5,814 nt of DNA, taken from assembly GCA_012510335.1 (NCBI GenBank), contig JAAZIF010000237.1, forward strand, positions 1-5,814, read 5' to 3'. The translations under genes were made by a program, and so were the position numbers. The notes below the pieces were generated by a model, which was given only the letters and a program-made list of their open reading frames with translations, searched no databases and was not told where the DNA came from. Source of the stretch: Methanomicrobiales archaeon. GTDB lineage: Archaea; Halobacteriota; Methanomicrobia; Methanomicrobiales; Methanoculleaceae. The stretch's first letter is position 1. The number at the start of each line of letters is the position of its first letter. Below, piece by piece: positions 5,517-5,814 of this stretch.

Positions 5517-5814
5517 GCTTCACCTCCACGGGCTCGTAGGGGCAGCAGGGATCCTCTGCCAGTATATCGCCCTCTGCGTAGGCCCGCGCACGGCACCCAC
5601 CGCAGGTCCAGCGGTACTCGCACCGGCCGCACTTCCCCGAAAGCCGGTCGGGGTCGCGGAGCGCGGCAAGGAGATCGGAGCCATACCATATATCGCCAAA
5701 AGGCTCCTGCCTGACGTTCCCGGCCAGGACCGGCAGGTACGGGCAGGGCGTCAGATCCCCGGAAGGGGTGATCCGGCAGTAGCCTGTGCCGGCGATGCAT
5801 CCCCTGCCCCACAA
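5488..5814 (-). CDS. ahbD: AhbD haem synthase (radical SAM), C-terminal 108 residues only
   Basis: The frame enters from the right edge, so the radical SAM core with its CxxxCxxC motif lies outside the window. The visible part is the auxiliary-cluster region: CIAGTGYCRITPSGDLTPC, then PYLPV, a GNVRQEPFGDIW segment, and KCGRCEYRWTCGGCRARAYA, ending with EDPCCPYEP. The nine cysteines (6, 13, 24, 62, 65, 71, 74, 90, 91 of the visible part) fit a SPASM domain. CxAGTGYCRIxPxGDLTPCPYLPV is characteristic of AhbD, which oxidatively decarboxylates the two propionates of Fe-coproporphyrin III to the vinyl groups of haem b. It overlaps ahbA by 29 bp and is the most upstream visible gene of the cluster, so the operon promoter lies beyond 5814. 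Confidence 0.85.
   Translation of the reverse strand: MWGRGCIAGTGYCRITPSGDLTPCPYLPVLAGNVRQEPFGDIWYGSDLLAALRDPDRLSGKCGRCEYRWTCGGCRARAYAEGDILAEDPCCPYEPVEVKHGRPAPGYP
5522..5527 (-). promoter_or_regulatory. Shine-Dalgarno site of ahbA inside ahbD
   Basis: GGAGGT lies five bases before ATG 5516 while ahbD is still being read. It supports this start and re-initiation within the polycistronic message. Confidence 0.75.

Noticed and set aside
5151..5714. Plus-strand ORF antisense to ahbA and ahbD
   Set aside because: Arg/Pro-rich composition and overlap of two well-supported sense genes indicate a GC-driven shadow frame.

Overview
All seven genes in this GC-rich window lie on the minus strand, so transcription runs from high to low coordinates. 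Several features point to an archaeon: a haem pathway made of Ahb (siroheme-route) genes, an AATATATAAATA TATA-like box, GGAGGT-type ribosome sites, tight ATGA/GTGA overlaps, and a lipoprotein with a Thr/Pro/Glu-rich linker. GC richness and the style of that lipoprotein suggest a methanogen of the Methanoculleus/Methanomicrobiales kind. That taxonomic guess is inference only.

Right half (5814 down to 3401): a haem-biosynthesis cluster in the order ahbD (3' part only), ahbA, ahbB, ahbC. The stop and start codons overlap at every junction. AhbA and AhbB together decarboxylate siroheme, AhbC gives Fe-coproporphyrin, and AhbD gives haem b.

Middle (3400 to 2667): a short gap holds a TATA-like box. 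It is followed by a lipoprotein cupredoxin with a complete type-1 copper site on a Thr-rich stalk. A 95-bp spacer then carries a near-perfect 20-bp palindrome.

Left half (2666 to 1): a compact membrane operon. It encodes a 545-aa protein of the cytochrome bd subunit I (CydA) superfamily, a 40-aa single-helix protein, and a second CydA-like paralogue that runs off the left edge (298 codons visible). No CydB is visible. The first paralogue keeps the expected haem ligands and the E-x2-R-x-P-W motif but lacks the long quinol-binding Q-loop. The second keeps the histidines but has lost the two conserved helix glutamates.

Synthesis (inference): the window looks like a dedicated module. Haem made by AhbABCD would go into a two-paralogue bd-like terminal reductase, probably for O2 removal (another small oxidant is possible), and electrons would come from the membrane-anchored blue-copper protein rather than quinol. 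This recalls the archaeal CydAA' arrangement and the known quinol-site-less branches of the bd superfamily. The combination with a cupredoxin and a 40-aa subunit is the most interesting part of the window.
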